From Himantopus leucocephalus (taxonomy: Eukaryota; Chordata; Aves; Charadriiformes; Recurvirostridae), in the NCBI GenBank assembly GCA_003993805.1, contig RSEF01000005.1:16920444-16984443 (forward strand): a stretch of 64,000 nt of DNA, given 5' to 3'. A program made the translations under genes and the position numbers. A model generated the notes under the pieces. That model saw nothing but the letters and a program-made list of their open reading frames with translations. It was not told the origin of the DNA and ran no database searches. Position 1 is the stretch's first letter. The number at the start of each line of letters is the position of its first letter. Shown in pieces: positions 50,063-64,000 of the stretch.

Positions 50063-53000
50063 ATGCTGTTGTTCTGCTTTTGTATTTCTACATTGGACAC
50101 AGCAGGTACAGTACCGTTTTGTAGAGGTGATCAGCCAAAGATTCTCCAGTCCAATGAGGTATTCAACTCAGTAGCAATCTTTAACCACCAGTCTCAAGGT
50201 ATGTTACTGGTCTTTATATGGATCATCATTATTGTCAGATCCAGAAAGAGTGACCTTGATGATCTTTTATGTTGCCCAAGTCTGCAGAACACAGCTGGGG
50301 TAACCTTTATGTGTCTTTTTTAATCCCTCTTCTTTAATAATGTGAACATTTTAGATGCTGATACTTAACAGTACATACTTTAGTAATGATGATAGTTTCT
50401 CATCCTTCCCTCCTTGCCCATAGTCATGAGTGAACATTTCCTTTGGCAGAACCAATAACCTGACTGCTTTAAATCCAGATGCTTCAAAATGGGCTGAAGC
50501 CATGAAAGGCAACATGAAAAGAACAGATGGGTTGCATCTTCACTGAGAATAAGCAATCAAAAACCCAGAGTGAATTTCCATTTGTATATTCTCATATTTG
50601 TATCCATTAAAGAACATTGCTGTAAATATTTCAAAGCCTCAAACTCTCAAGGATATCCTGATGTGGTGAATCATGTTTATGTCATTGTTGAGATACCTGT
50701 TGAGTTTGATGCTTGCTGACAAGAATTTTAATCATGGTCGTTTAACTACTAACTGCTGGTATCTTTAAGATTTGATTCAGCAAGTAGACAGTATTAAAGT
50801 GCTAAATCTTGAACATCATACACAATATGATTTTTCACATATTGTTAAAAAAATCTTGAGAATTATAACCTCAGTGTTGCAACCCAGTGTAGTGGTACAG
50901 TGTCCTAAGTGTTGTGCTGCTTTTATCCATGAAATTGGAAAGAGCTTTCATGCAGGGACAGGCTGTATAGGGAATAAACGCGCCTTCAGCAATCCAGTGG
51001 TGTCCCTATCTGACTTAGTGTTACGAAAGCAATTGTGTGTGAATGATGATATAAATGACGAATGTCCTCAGCACGGATTGTCAAGAGAATGGCCAAGATT
51101 GTTTATCTTGTTTGCTCCAAGATAAAGTTCTTTCCAAGTAAGAATCCCATGATACAGGTTGCCTTAAGCCTAGTTCCTTGAGGTATTCTAACATTGCCAG
51201 ATGAAGTTGTAGAAACAGTAGAAAGCCTCCATCTCCTATCAGCAGCCACTCCACTGTTCTTATTGCTTGCTCTCAGTGCTTGCACCCCAAATAGCATGTG
51301 AGGGGAGAGATCTTAAAAAGCTGCATTGAGGTTTAGTCACTGTAAAAACTACTGGAAAACACTGTTTCCTTTCTCTCGCCAGCATTCATCATCAGTGCAA
51401 ACTAGCAAAATAGCAGAAGATATAATTAGTAATGGCAAAACCAGCAGAAGTGTTTTAAGAGTTACTAATGTACTCAGCTTAGTAACATTTTAATATAAGA
51501 GTTTGTAGCTTGCAGCCCTCCTTTCTGCAGAAAAACTACCTCCATTTGTCAGTATAGTCTGTAATACATAAGTATTCTCTGATAGCAACCATTGGCTACA
51601 AACAATTCTTTCTATTGTCTGTCATTGGATATAAGGAGATAAGGCTACTAAACATCTTTCCAAAAAATGACATGGTCTTTTTATCACTTGACTGGAAGAA
51701 ACAGGGTATATCTGAACATGAAGTTTTCAGTATAATGGCAGCCAATGAAAAATGCTGCAGAGCCTCTTCTCAGCAATCTGTTATAAGTATATCATACATG
51801 TCCTTTGTTATCTATGCTGCCTTCCTATACAATTTCAAATCCAGTCCCAGTCCTAATGTTCAGTAGATTCCCTTGTCTGAATTCATTATTCTTAAAAGTC
51901 TGTTTAAAGCCCTGGAAAAAGGCTATAGTCATCAGCAATGCTCTTCTAACAAACTGGTCTTTTCAGCAAGCTAACCTGTAAGAGGAATAATCTAACTGAG
52001 AGACAGAGAGGACTGCCGTAATGCTCACTACTTGTCCTGCATCATGTGCAAGGCATTGACCTCAACATTTCTGTTACATTTAACGGTGTTTATAAAACAC
52101 TAACTCTTTAAACAAGAGCCCCACTGCATACATCTTTCTCACCTTGGTGAAAGAATAAGAGATTAAACCAATACCTGGCATACACATAGTCTTGTTTTTC
52201 AATGAGTTACTGGAAGAAACTCAAGCAAGATCATAAACGCAATACAGCAGAAGATAGATATAGCAGTGATAATTAGTAACAATGCAATATGCTGTTTGAA
52301 ACTGAATTTGACTCAGTTCTCAACATAAAGCTCTGTGGGAAGCTCACCTTTGTATATGAAAACTAGCAGAAGTCAGTAAGGATGCTTTGAGAATTAAAAT
52401 CCCTTGTACCTGTATTTGTGGTTCTTGCAGGAGAAGCAAGGATAACACAAAGAAGGTCCTCCCATTCTTTTCTGACTTTGTATGAAACATCTGACCTTAT
52501 AATGTCTGCTTCTTATTGAAAATCCAGAGGCTGCCAAACCCCAGAGCAACCAGAAACACACACTTCCTCAGTGAGGTCAAGGAATACATGATATTTCCTT
52601 GAATCTGCACATTTACATAGGCACCACTCCAACACATAGTGAGGGGTTGTAGTGATTAGTGAGAGTGTATGTAAACATCATAGGCTCTAGCTTTTCAGGT
52701 AAGATCAATGAAATATAAATAAATAGAGTTCTGCCTGGAAACGTGTGGAAGATAGATAAAGATGATAAAAGAAAAGCTAAAGTTCCATATTTTTTTTTTA
52801 ACTGTCTTTATATTCTGGTACTTCTGAGATATTAATTTTCCACTGCTTTTGAGACTTGGGGAAAATTACCTTTGAAGTACATGAGAGTTCAGCAACTGCC
52901 AGCATTCATGGGTGCATTAGTTTTGTTTTATTAAAAATATATAAACACAGGAGCAGTTCAACTTGCCAGATTTCCCACAGGCAATTTCAAGTTCTCATAT

Positions 53001-56000
53001 ACTTCATACTCTCAACAAGCAAGTACTCTGCTGATACTCTGTTGAGAAATTAAAATAAGTATACTATAGACAATTCAGTAGTCACAGACCATGGAACAAC
53101 TGTGACATTAACTCAAATGGAATTACTGACATCATACCAGAATTACGTCAGTGGAACAAAACCTGGCCGTGCATTTTTTTCACATGCTTTGGGCCACATT
53201 AAGCGCTTTGACTGGTGGAATTTTTCAGTTCTGTATAGAATTGTCAGCAAAACTGACAGCAACACAATTCTCTGGACTCGCCAGAAAAGGTCAAAAGAAC
53301 AGTATGTATATGTATATCCATACAATATGTATATGTATGCATAAGTATATACATACAGTATGTATATGGATATACATTTATATACACAGTGTATTAATAG
53401 ATGGAAAATACATTGAGTCTTATTATAATACTTAAATCATCTAGCTTATTTGGATAAGATCTTAGGTGCATTTAACAATTTCTGACTTCTTAGAGAAATA
53501 CCAGCATATTACACCTTAGATAGAAAATACGTATGTCAAATATCTTGTTTATATTGTATTGCAGATACATAGCATACGTGCATGTTTCTGCTTGTTCTTA
53601 AACTGACCAATGAGAAACTAGAGATTTCAAGTCAATAATTAATGTAGTGGAACATGTACCTGAAAGAAAATAATGTCTAGAATAAAAAAGGTGGAGAACA
53701 ACTCATTGAGAGTACCTACTAATAATTTAGCAATTATTTTAACAAAGAGCACAATGGAGTAGTCATACTCAGAAGTGTAAGGACTAAAATTGAGTCTGGA
53801 TCCAATCTAAGCTCTGTGAAATAGTTATTTGTATTTGTCATGTACATTTGCATATGAGACACCCACCACCTGACCCAAGGGGAGAAAATCCAAGCTTGAG
53901 ATACTAAAGATATAACTACATGGCACAATTAAGCAATTCAGTGCTATATTATGCTCAGTTTAAAAACTGAAAAGTGAAACTGCCAAACTGAAACTGTCAA
54001 ATAAAGGCAATTTAGTATTTAGTTTCCATTTTCCAACTGATTCATCATACTTTATTATGTTTAATCTTCCTTAGGAACCTCAGAGTATTAAGATTGCATG
54101 TGTGCTTAATTACACAGAACTTTCAAATAGTGGATTTTTTCCCCATGAGAAAAACTGTTCTTACTGTAACAGTGTGACTGATAATAGCATATAGATTCAA
54201 TTACATTTAATCGCACACAGAAGCAATGAGCTTTCAGGTCTGAATCTGTAGCATGTATTAGGATGAAAAACGAGGACAGAAATGTCAGATCTTTGTGAGA
54301 AAACATAGTGCTGACATCTTTATTCTGCATGAAAATAAACACAAAATGGCTGCCAGTCTCTGCATTCAGTGAAGTCTTAATACATTAAACAATCAGCTGA
54401 CAGAAAGAGACATGACAGAAACACAGCTGTCGGGACTAAGAGGCCAAGGAGCTGTAGACAGTAGTTGCAAGTTGCAGCTGCAGTTCCATCATATATTTCT
54501 ACTGGTCAAAAGCAGAGATACGCAGAAGTGATGCAAATTGTTCATTCTTGCTGCAAGAGAATGTATGATTTCTATGAATGCATTCTTCTTACGATTCTCC
54601 ATACATAGTGCTCTCTGGTCATGGGAAAAATAGCCATACTGTCAATTGTTCTTGAACATGCATGCATGGAAACTAACTTCATTAATTCCTTCATGCTTTT
54701 TACACCCTTATCTTTGTTTCATTCTCCCAATAACTTCATTTATTTGGAACTGGAACAAGATATAAGTGATGTTTTCCAAATCTGTTTTATCATGATTCAG
54801 AAGTCTACGAGCTTTGGTGAAGTGAATATATCTTTTTTTTTTTTTAAAAATCCAAGTCAACCAAAATGCATTAAAAGGAAAAAGGATCAGAATGTATCAA
54901 GTAAAGGGTAAACAAAAGTATATGCATGACCATATTATCTTAGCAGATACGTTATATTAGCATCAATTGGAGACTATCTGTTCTAAAATGCACACACATT
55001 AAAAGGCAAGTTAAACAAGTGATTGCCACTGACTTCCTGTTCCCGGCTCTTAATATTTGTGCAAATACAGGTTTTATTTTACTTCCTTACTAGTAGAGGT
55101 CAAAGCTTGTACTTAATGGATTCCTGGTTCACACAATATATTTGCTTTTCATTCTATATCTTTTAATAAAATCTGTCTGATTATTAAATTAATAGAGCTG
55201 TGATGCAACAAATGGCAAATAGCTTTATTTTTTTTAAGTCCGGTTTGAACATTAATTACAAACTACAAATTTAGCTCAGCTGCATGGCAATTATGAATAT
55301 AGCAATTAGGAGAACACAGGCTGTTTCCTGTTCATGTGACTTAACAAACTGAGTTCTAACTAAGCTAGAAACATTTGGACCACAGCTGCCTTCATATGTA
55401 ATGCTTTCCATTCCTTTGCTGTATTGTATGGAGTCAAAATGCATGCTTCCCAGGAGAACTGCTGCCATATAATTCAGGGTAATTCCTGAATTTCCCTTAG
55501 AAAAGGTATACTGATTAATTGTTAAAGCCTAAAAGCTGGAAAAAAAAAAACACAGAGAAATTTCCTAAATTTTTACTCATAGGATGAACGTCCTCCATGC
55601 TAACACAACCCGGAGGGGAAAAATATGTTATGAAAATAAAAAAATAATAATATCAACATTTTCTATTTGGGAAAAAAACAAGCACATCAAGTTTGGATTT
55701 AGTTCAGCATAAAGTCTAATCTGTCTCTAGACTTTGATATGAGGTCATCATGAATAGTAAAGAAATAGCAAGAAGGAATACCTTTATTCTCACTACTAGA
55801 AGCAAATGAAAATGAAAGAATCAATGTCTTCCTCTACAGACTACTTAACCACTAGAAGATAGGTTTGGCCTTAAGAGATACTGCACAGATTTTGTTCACA
55901 ATTACAGTGTTTGATGGAAATTTTAATTGAAAAGTCATACATGAGTATCAAGCGATAGAAGACAGTCATGAATAAAGGAGACATTCCCTCTATGGTTTCT

Positions 56001-59000
56001 CTTTTCACAATTGTATCATTCTGTTCTTTTCTGTCAGTGCTGTAGCTAAAATGACAAGAATTTAGGATTAAGTGTTATAGAACAAACTGTGCAGCCCAGA
56101 CTGCTCCAGAGATCAGAATGCAAACCAGTTTCAGTCCAACCACGCAGAATTCAGGAGCAGAAGAGAGTGTGGGAGATGAAAGCAAATAGAGTTTGCCTTC
56201 CCTGTCTTCCTGTGCACAGGAAGGATAACACGGTATCATGTGAGAGCGTACTCTCACAGCGGTGGGCCTTTGTTTTGTGTGGGGGTTTTTTTCCCCCACA
56301 TGTTTTACTCCAGAAACACGTCAAAAATTTTGTCCGAGTTTGTCTTCAGGGCAGCAGATATGCTTCAGAGAACTGTGGGAGTGGCAGGCTTTCTCAGCCT
56401 CTCATGTTGGCAGGATACAAAGAGTGAATGACACCAACCGAGGTCCCCACAGCTATAGTATCTGAGATATTCATCAAAGTGAATGCCAGAGGCATAAAGC
56501 CAACACGGGGAGGTCTCAGGCCATTGTCCCCAACAAATTATAATTAAAAGTTAAATACCAATTGATGAAGTCTTTACCACATTTAGAGGCATGAGTTTTA
56601 AATTATTGTCTACATTTTTTTCTTAACAAGTATATGGGAAAGACTTGACTTTACAGTCATTTAAGTACAAAAGTACTTTTGGAACAGTGAAAGAGTACTG
56701 TTAGTTATTTCTTAGTTTGTCTTCACTTTTCATCTATATGCATTGTAAAACAGGAAATTAAATCCTCTATAACACCTATGGGCACTGTGTCTCTGTACAT
56801 TGCAACAAAACATAATTTACATTTTTAAATGAAATTTTACATCTAAATATCTGTAGTCAGATACCCAAGGACAGCAGAGCTGGGTCCAAGTGAATGGCAT
56901 CCCTAACAGTCTACTCACTAGCATTTTTTCTGGTTGTGTGTGAGGTATCTTATCTGTTTGGAAGACTGGATCTGATAAATTCCAGAATTATGGACCATTT
57001 TCTAGGTACAAAGAAAGAGAATTCCCTTGATTCTGGTGACCAAAAGGAAAGCAGAAAGTGTAGATTGCTACTGAAACCATAAGGTGGATTGTTTAGCATC
57101 TGATGGCACAATCACACTGGGCTTCTTTTAGGTACCGTTTGGGGAAGGAGTTTAAGTGTACAAAAAGCGTGAAGAGAGGCAGGTAGAAAGGCACAGAGAA
57201 TGACATAAATATCAGGGGATTCTAAAGGTGGGATATAGGCTGAGGATAAGGGCATAGCTGGTTATGATTTTTTTGTGAATATTTCTCAGAGCAAAATTTC
57301 TTGTTTACCACAATTGGAACATTCTCAGAAGATGTATCTATTTTACTGTGAGTTTATTTGGAAAGCATCTTGGCAGCAGAGGCAACCAGCTGGCTATGTT
57401 TTGCCTGCCTGCCTGATTGCCTGCCAGGTACTCAGACAACTAGACAGGAGCCCCTCACATGTGCAATAAGCTTAGCCTAGAGAAGCAGTGCTGTGTGTGA
57501 TCCTTTGCTCCCTGGCTAAATTACCTGAAAGATAACAATGAGAAATAAGCAGACAAAATGGGAGCTTGTTTTCTTATGTTTAGCACAGTAATGGCAGTTA
57601 CATTGATCTTTTGGTTTATTTTGAAATAGTGGAAGAGTAATGAAAATACCTTGTGTAAGGTGAAGCACTAATGCTAGTTCCCTTGACTAGCCATTGCCTC
57701 CCTCTTTTGCTTCCTGTCATATGTTCACAATACTGAATTTTCTGGCCTTTATTTAAAGAGTTTTATGTAAAATACCTAATACTGACTACCTGCCTTTCTT
57801 TAGTTTTTCACTTAACCTATATTTTGTGAGAACAGAAGACCAGGCCATAAAATATTCAGTATAGGTTACAGCATATATCCTTTTAACTCCTTTCCACTGT
57901 AGTGGAAAAATCAAAAATACTCCACATCTTTCCATAATAGTAGAGAGAAAAGGTTACTCAGTTTTGGTTTTGGTTATTCGTGTCCACAACAAAATTCTCA
58001 TTCATTTAATGCTTTGTTCCATCTGCAGCTAAATTCTGTTTGTGTTAATAATTTGCAAATTTTGCATGACAGATGCAGCCAGCATATATTCAGTTGTCCC
58101 TGTAGGAATTTAGTGTTTCTGCCTTACACAGCAGAGATACTACTGTTCAGTCAAAATCGTGAGTGATATGGATGTGCTTCTGCTCTTGTCAAATGCAAAA
58201 TTCTTTAAGGAAGGTGAGATATTTCTGAGGAACTTCCCCATTTGTGACTATTGTACAGTGTTTAATTTTCCACAATGTGATCTTACCAAGATTTAAAAAT
58301 GGATTAGATACTGAAGGAAACATTCTGTCATACCTATCGTGAAATTTCTAAGGCAAATTTGAAGTGCTCTTTTGGACAGCATACTGGATAAAAATTGACC
58401 TGAAATCTCTGTCATGTGCCAATCCTATTTTCCAATTTCATGTTTGAAGGATTGCAGACTTCTTTCCAAGTCTGTATTCATACCAAATATATTCAAATAT
58501 GCTTATAGTTAAGGTATGCTAATAGAAAAGAAATACTGTTACCTTGAGACAGTCTATACCAAAAAAAAACCCTCAAGTGTCCCTGGAATGTCAAACGTTG
58601 AAATTTTACAGTTCATTTGATTGTGGATAGTAACTGAGATTGCCCTGCCAGTCATAGTGAATGTCTCAGTCATAAAGAAAGAAGATAACCCAGTTGTATT
58701 CAAGAGCCTTATTTTACCTAATTCTAAATATAGAATTTTGAAGATATTAAATGCAATGTTCATTGTACATAAAAGATGCTATCATGAATATTCCAAAACA
58801 TTTGTTTGAAGGCCAGTCATCTACAACAATTTGGAAGGTAAAGTATGTATGATTTTAATAGTCTCATGTTAAACCAATATATCTTACAATGATTTAAAAT
58901 TTGAATAAAATAGCAAATCAAATATTGGAGCTCAAAGAAAAAAACCACCAGATCAGCTCTTGTGTCAGATTGCTTATCAAGCTGTCACCATTATCTTACA

Positions 59001-62000
59001 TACCAGAAAAGCAAAGGAATCTTACAAGCTTCAAAAGTTGGAAATTACTTGAACACCCACAAGGCCTAGGGCTAATCAAATGCTGTATTTTGGTTTGACT
59101 CTTTAAAAAGATATGTAGCTGTTTATCCAAGCTGTATATGCAAGGCTGCTAAAATCATACACAGAGGTGGAGTATATTATTGGAAGTGGAATGTTTTCTT
59201 AGCGATCTTCATAAAAGTATCAAAATATTCTAGAACTGATATACCTATAATTTCCTAGATGAATTAAATTGTGCAAGATGTTCTGTTACTTAGTTAAAGT
59301 GTTATGACTCTCTTAATATGCATAATTTCTAGCTTAACATAAGTTTCTTTGACATTTCCAAATGTCCCAGAAGTATACATGATGCTGGAAAGTAAACTAT
59401 ACCTAAATACTCAGAAACTTTTAATGGATAATGTATATGGCCACAATAATCTCTACTCACCCATACAATGCCAGTTTCTGACAGTTAATGATGTTACTAA
59501 ATCAGTTATAATTATGACATGGACAAAACCCCATTAATTAGAGGCGTTATCCTCTCACTACAGCTGGATAGACAATTTTTCAGCAATCTCTTCCACATAA
59601 AATAATTATCTATGTACTGCAGACTTAGTCACTTCTCACAGTCTTGAAACAAATGGTTTTTTTCTTGGTCTGGAGTCCTGACTTAAATGTTGTTGTAGAT
59701 GGATACTTTTGATCAATTGTATTTACATCATCATTGGATGTCCTCATAAAATAACAAGTTACTTGCTGAATCATAAGTATATAGGATGATTCAGGGAAAT
59801 TCCTGCCAGGATAGCTGAAGGTAAAATCTTTATCCTGACTTCTCAGATAGAATAAGTGTCGTCTGAGAACACTGCTACAAATATGGGGAACTGAAAACAA
59901 CAATATTTTGGATAGGTATTTGTAATAACTTTTGCCAGTATTTGCATTTCATGAGTTCTTCTTAAGGTTCACATAATAAAGGCATTAAATGGTTTTGGTA
60001 AACATAAAGGCTACAGAGAAAAGCTTGAAGGCATGGTAATGTGTCATGAGCAGGAAAATTAGTTGTTAGGTGGTATATAAAGGTTTTGGTACCTTCTCAC
60101 ACATTATTGGTGATCCTAGTTCCATGAGGTGTCAGTCTAGTACCTTTGATAGCAAAAATGTTGCTCTCAAGTGCCCAGCTCTGGAAATGAGCCAGTCATG
60201 AAATGCTTATTGATACTAGCGGTTTTAATTTATTACTGCTTGACGGATTATGCAAATATGTAACAAATTAAAATATGTACCTATTGGACAACAGTGATGG
60301 AATTTTTTCATCTTTTCTGTCAGAGGAAGGTAAATTTTTATGACACTATCAGTGATCAAGGTTGAGTTGTTAGGGAGCACTGCAGTTCCTGATCTTAACA
60401 GAGCAGTTATTTCATAAAAGTGTGAAAAATTAAATTCTGTTTTGGATTTAATTAATAAGAACTTAAAGCTGATTTGCCGGAAATTAATGTGATACATACA
60501 GTTGTGAAACCTTAATAATGATAGATTTATTGTAGTATCAGTCTAATTATTCAGGCTGTTGTGAGGAATTAATATTTTTGCACTTTGATCAAGACTTTCA
60601 GAAGTGATAAGTGATACAGAGTATTTATGTTGACACCTTCTGGAAAAGGTCCTGTTTATTCAGAAAGTGCTGAGCAATTACCATAGACTTTTAAAGTATA
60701 AGAACTCCTGCATCCCAGAAGGAAGCTACGTAAAAGTCATATGTAAGTTTTAAATGTTGGAGTCAAATTGTAATTCTCACATCATTACATTTAATTTTAA
60801 AAGTTCCATTATTTTAACTACATAAAGGTGAAATCTGTGGAAAGGATCTGTAAATAAAAAATGATGCATCAAGGGCAATAGAGTCAAAGGCAATGAGATT
60901 TTTCTTGTCTGATATTGTGTAGGATTTTAATACTAAATGTTCACAATCCAGTTGAAACCATGGGATATGCTAATGATCATTATGCAGATGTGGTCAAATA
61001 CTTGGTGTAGAATTCTTCAGTGTCTGCGGTTTAACTAAACAGATTTTTTTTCTCACCAAAAATAATTTTTCTTGATTTTGCTGATTTACTTTGTTTTGTT
61101 ACAAGGCAGATGCAGAAAATTTTCAACAGAAATTTTGGAATTTAGGGTCACAATTCTATTATCAACAACCATATACTTTACCATTCAGTTGCTGGGGGGG
61201 GAAGGAAAAAAAAAAGGGGGTAGACCTTCATTTTAATTAAAATTTAATGTTTTTATCTTAATTACAACCAGGTGGAGCCAGGGCTGAAAGTACACTAAAG
61301 GATGGTCACTGTCTCTCCTGTGCTTCCTCCCACCACTCAGAAAGGATAACTCTGAGAACATGGTGAGGAGCCAGTTTTTAAGCTAAGGAATGATACCAGA
61401 GAAGGAAATGGGGATCCAGGGAAGTAGTGAATTACATAAAATAAGTATCGCATAGGTGAAACAGGAAAGACTGAAGGCATTCGTATGGAGAGGTAATCCA
61501 TACCTTTTATATTTTATGAGGAAAACTGTCTCGTAATGAGACTATTTTTTCCTGAAGTAATTACTGTGCTAGTGAAAAATGACAGGATTAAGCAAGTAAA
61601 TTTCTTCTTGTATTGTGTCAGTTCAGTGGTGGCAGTGATACAGTGAACGTATCCAGTGCATTCAATGTTTCACCTGTGATGTGGAGAGATTCAAGTGTTG
61701 TAACAGAACTGGAACTGATCTTTTGGGATGTTGGTGGGAAGGTGGAGATGAACTTGTCAGAGTTGCCAGAGTACCACAGTGCAATAGCCTTTCCCATTTT
61801 GTAACATAGATTGCCCTCTGCCCTTGGCAGTGCTAAGGTTGTAGGCAAGAGCTTACTTCGCTCCCTTGCAGACTTGGGAAAGAAGCTTGTACCATGGACA
61901 GCCATTTTTACTGAGGCAAAGTTTATCATTTTGCTTAAAACGTCACATAAGGGAGAGATGAACACAATCACTCAGGAGAGTGAATAAAAGCTAATGAAAG

Positions 62001-64000
62001 ATGTGTTAATAAAGAAATCTGAGATCTGTATCTCTGTTCATTCACGCCTTACCATCTTTTATCCACACATTCTTTCCAGCAGTTCCAAAACTCCCACGCT
62101 TCATTCTTCCACCTTGTGTACTGGTCCAATGTTATTCCTCTCCATACCAGATAGTGATCGTAATTTGTGTATTATTTGTCTTTTTGCATATGGCTTTTGG
62201 GTATAATACCAAATTTGTTCAGTAAATGTAGTAAAATGTATTTGAGCTGCTACAAATAGAAGCCATTATAAAAATCTTATAAGAATGATAATGAACCGGA
62301 GGAGGTTTGTGTTTTCTTTTTTCTTTTCTTTCTAAATAGCATTTAGGTGTGTTGAACTTGATAAAGAGGAGATCCTGTTTGGCGGGTACTCTGCTGTTGC
62401 AGTTTCTGAAAGCCATGGGAATGAGGGAGGGCATTGCAATTCTATATATAAAGCATCCAAGCTTGAAGAGGTAAGCCTAGAAAGTGCCAGCAGTGGCACT
62501 GCCTATTTGGAACAGAGGAGAGTACTGAAAAAACTCTCCAGTTAGGGCATGCGTCATGTTTCCAACAGTAATACTGCTCATCTTCTGCAGTTTTCTGCAA
62601 TCTGCCGGTAAGTCTAAAATGCCTGTCTTCCTCTTGGTATATGATTTGAAAGAAAATAGGGGTGTATTGAAACAAAGTGAGTGACTCCATTGTAATATTA
62701 CAACACATGAGGTTCAGGTCTTGCCCTCTTTCCCACAAACAAGAGAATTAAGTTTATACATTTTCTTCTCCCTCACTGCATCTTAAAACACAACTGTATA
62801 TTTAATAAATTCATCACTGAAGTAGAACTATTTGTTCTTAACTTTTCTTAGAAACATGGTTACTGATTTGTTGGATCATTCCATAAAACTGGTTCCCTAG
62901 ATACAAAGAGTATTTTTTAATGGACTTATGTTGTGTTTCCAAGTTGCTGAGTGCCTTCATCTTTCAGATGTTCATGATATAGTGCTCCAGTGATGTTATT
63001 GTGGAAGCTGTGTATCTTCTGTGTAGAGTGATGATCAAAACCTTTTTCCTTTGTTATGCAAACTGCAAAAAATATTTTAAGTATGAGCTATGTGATGGCA
63101 TTACTTTTTTTGAAGAATGATGTGATAGAAAGGATCCTGTGCTGGAAAACAGGCAAATGATTCCAGTCTAAAAATTTTACATGACTCTTAAAGTATTCCT
63201 CCATATATTATTCAATATAATTCTTTAGTCTTTTAGAGAGGTCTGTCTTACTTTTTTGATCCAACCCATCTGAATATCAGATGACTGTGTAATTTTTTAA
63301 AAAGACTTGACAAGTAAGTTCATTGACTCCGTAGCTACTCTGCCTTCTTACTAATTCCTCTTCCTGTAGTGTTTTCAATGGATTCTTTGAGAGTGAGTCT
63401 TTTTTGCCATGGTTTGGCATTGCTTAAGATAATGGTTGCTTTTTATCTCTTCTGTATATTCTTTGTAATTATCCATTGTTACAGTTCTGATGTCAAGAAC
63501 AGGTTGCAAGCTGCTAAAAAGCATACTCCACTTTCTTTAGTTTGAACAAAGTTAAATTTATTTCTATGGTATTGTTTACTACATTTAATGAGCCATATAG
63601 CTCAAATTGCACAAGGACATGTATTACTCTTAAATCACCAAGTTAAACTGTAGCACTAAAAAAAATTAAAATATAAGCAACTGAACCCTTTTGTAGATTC
63701 TCAGAGCCAATTTTAATCTCTACTATATTGTTATAACTCATGTATTAGCACCATTGTAACCAAGATAAAGTCAAATACCTGAACATGGGTCCTAACCCCA
63801 AATGCAGATGCCTGCAAGTTCTTTATCTATATGAATTCCTATATTAGATGAATAGATGCATTATTATAAATACTAATATTCACAATCAAATTGCAAATAA
63901 CTGTTGACCCCTACTCAGCCACAAGCTTTATGTATAAACTTGGCAATTACAAATGCGGTCTCATCTATAAAGGACTGTGTTGTCTAGGATGGAACTTCAG
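50063..64000. other. Long intergenic stretch, no gene recognised
   Basis: About 13.9 kb with no repeat family, RNA gene or conserved exon that I can name. Simple sequence includes a TATG/TATA-rich tract (53302-53390), a T run at 54832-54844 and a purine run G8AAGG A10 G5 near 61194-61220. In particular, no plus-strand VWD exon with CGLCG or FDG text is visible. Confidence 0.55.
53302..53390. repeat. Imperfect TATG/TATA simple repeat
   Basis: Repeating GTATGTATATGTATAT-type sequence over about 90 bp, interrupted by CCATAC and GGATATAC. An ordinary microsatellite with no sign of function. Confidence 0.85.

Noticed and set aside
49790..50323. 177-codon plus-strand open frame
   Set aside because: It runs through CR1 3' sequence and 100 N, and its apparent length depends on the gap.
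56089..56465. Three overlapping open frames of 63-112 codons
   Set aside because: No motif or splice structure. Adjacent frames are equally open, which points to composition and not coding.
61194..61220. Purine run of G and A tracts as a structured DNA element
   Set aside because: It is a simple homopurine tract with only two G runs, insufficient for a confident quadruplex or triplex claim.
61613..62206. Open frames on both strands, up to 117 codons
   Set aside because: No frame is maintained past stops and no family was recognised. An old retrocopy is possible but cannot be supported from sequence alone.
1..64000. CRISPR arrays, operons, tRNA or rRNA genes
   Set aside because: None found. 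The sequence is vertebrate nuclear DNA, and no repeat-spacer pattern or cloverleaf was recognised.

Overview
The window is vertebrate nuclear DNA from a bird. It is AT-rich, split by many introns, and littered with CR1 LINE fragments that end in the avian-type (ATTCTRTG)n tail. It also holds two LTR copies of kinds common in bird genomes. Two runs of exactly 100 N (21975-22074 and 49921-50020) are assembly gaps. The species cannot be fixed from the sequence alone.

The only protein-coding gene I can support is the 5' part of MUC2, the secreted gel-forming intestinal mucin. It lies on the minus strand from the start codon at 11294 to beyond the left edge. Eleven coding exons can be joined with no frameshift or stop: 1432 nt, 477 complete codons plus one base. 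They encode a signal peptide, the whole D1 assembly (VWD1, C8, TIL, E'-like linker) and the start of VWD2. All introns are GT-AG except intron 7, which is GC-AG. A TATA box lies 52 bp upstream of the ATG, which has a perfect Kozak context. GATA, FOXA and CDX-type motifs lie within about 130 bp upstream of the TATA box.

From about 11.5 kb to 64 kb I see no coding gene. Upstream of MUC2 there is a repeat-bearing intergenic region: a CR1 3' tail (18.7 kb), a solo-LTR-like element (19.5 kb), a second LTR with a CR1 inserted into it and a gap (21.6-22.4 kb), CR1 3' ends at 24.6 and 32.8 kb, a CpG-dense patch (37.8-38.3 kb), a decayed CR1 5' half with esterase and endonuclease remnants (44.3-45.8 kb), and a CR1 reverse-transcriptase-to-3'-end copy with a gap (48.9-50.06 kb). 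The last 14 kb holds no feature I recognise. In mammals MUC2 and MUC6 sit head to head, tens of kb apart. No MUC6-type VWD exon is visible on the plus strand here.

The most useful second looks are these: loss of one methionine of the reported MUC2 copper site (Ile142), an Arg in the normally invariant FDG motif of VWD2, the GC-AG intron, the compact promoter with its motif cluster, the CpG-dense patch lying between two opposed CTCF-like motifs, and the two gaps that both fall inside CR1 copies. Most short ORFs in the intergenic part look like chance.
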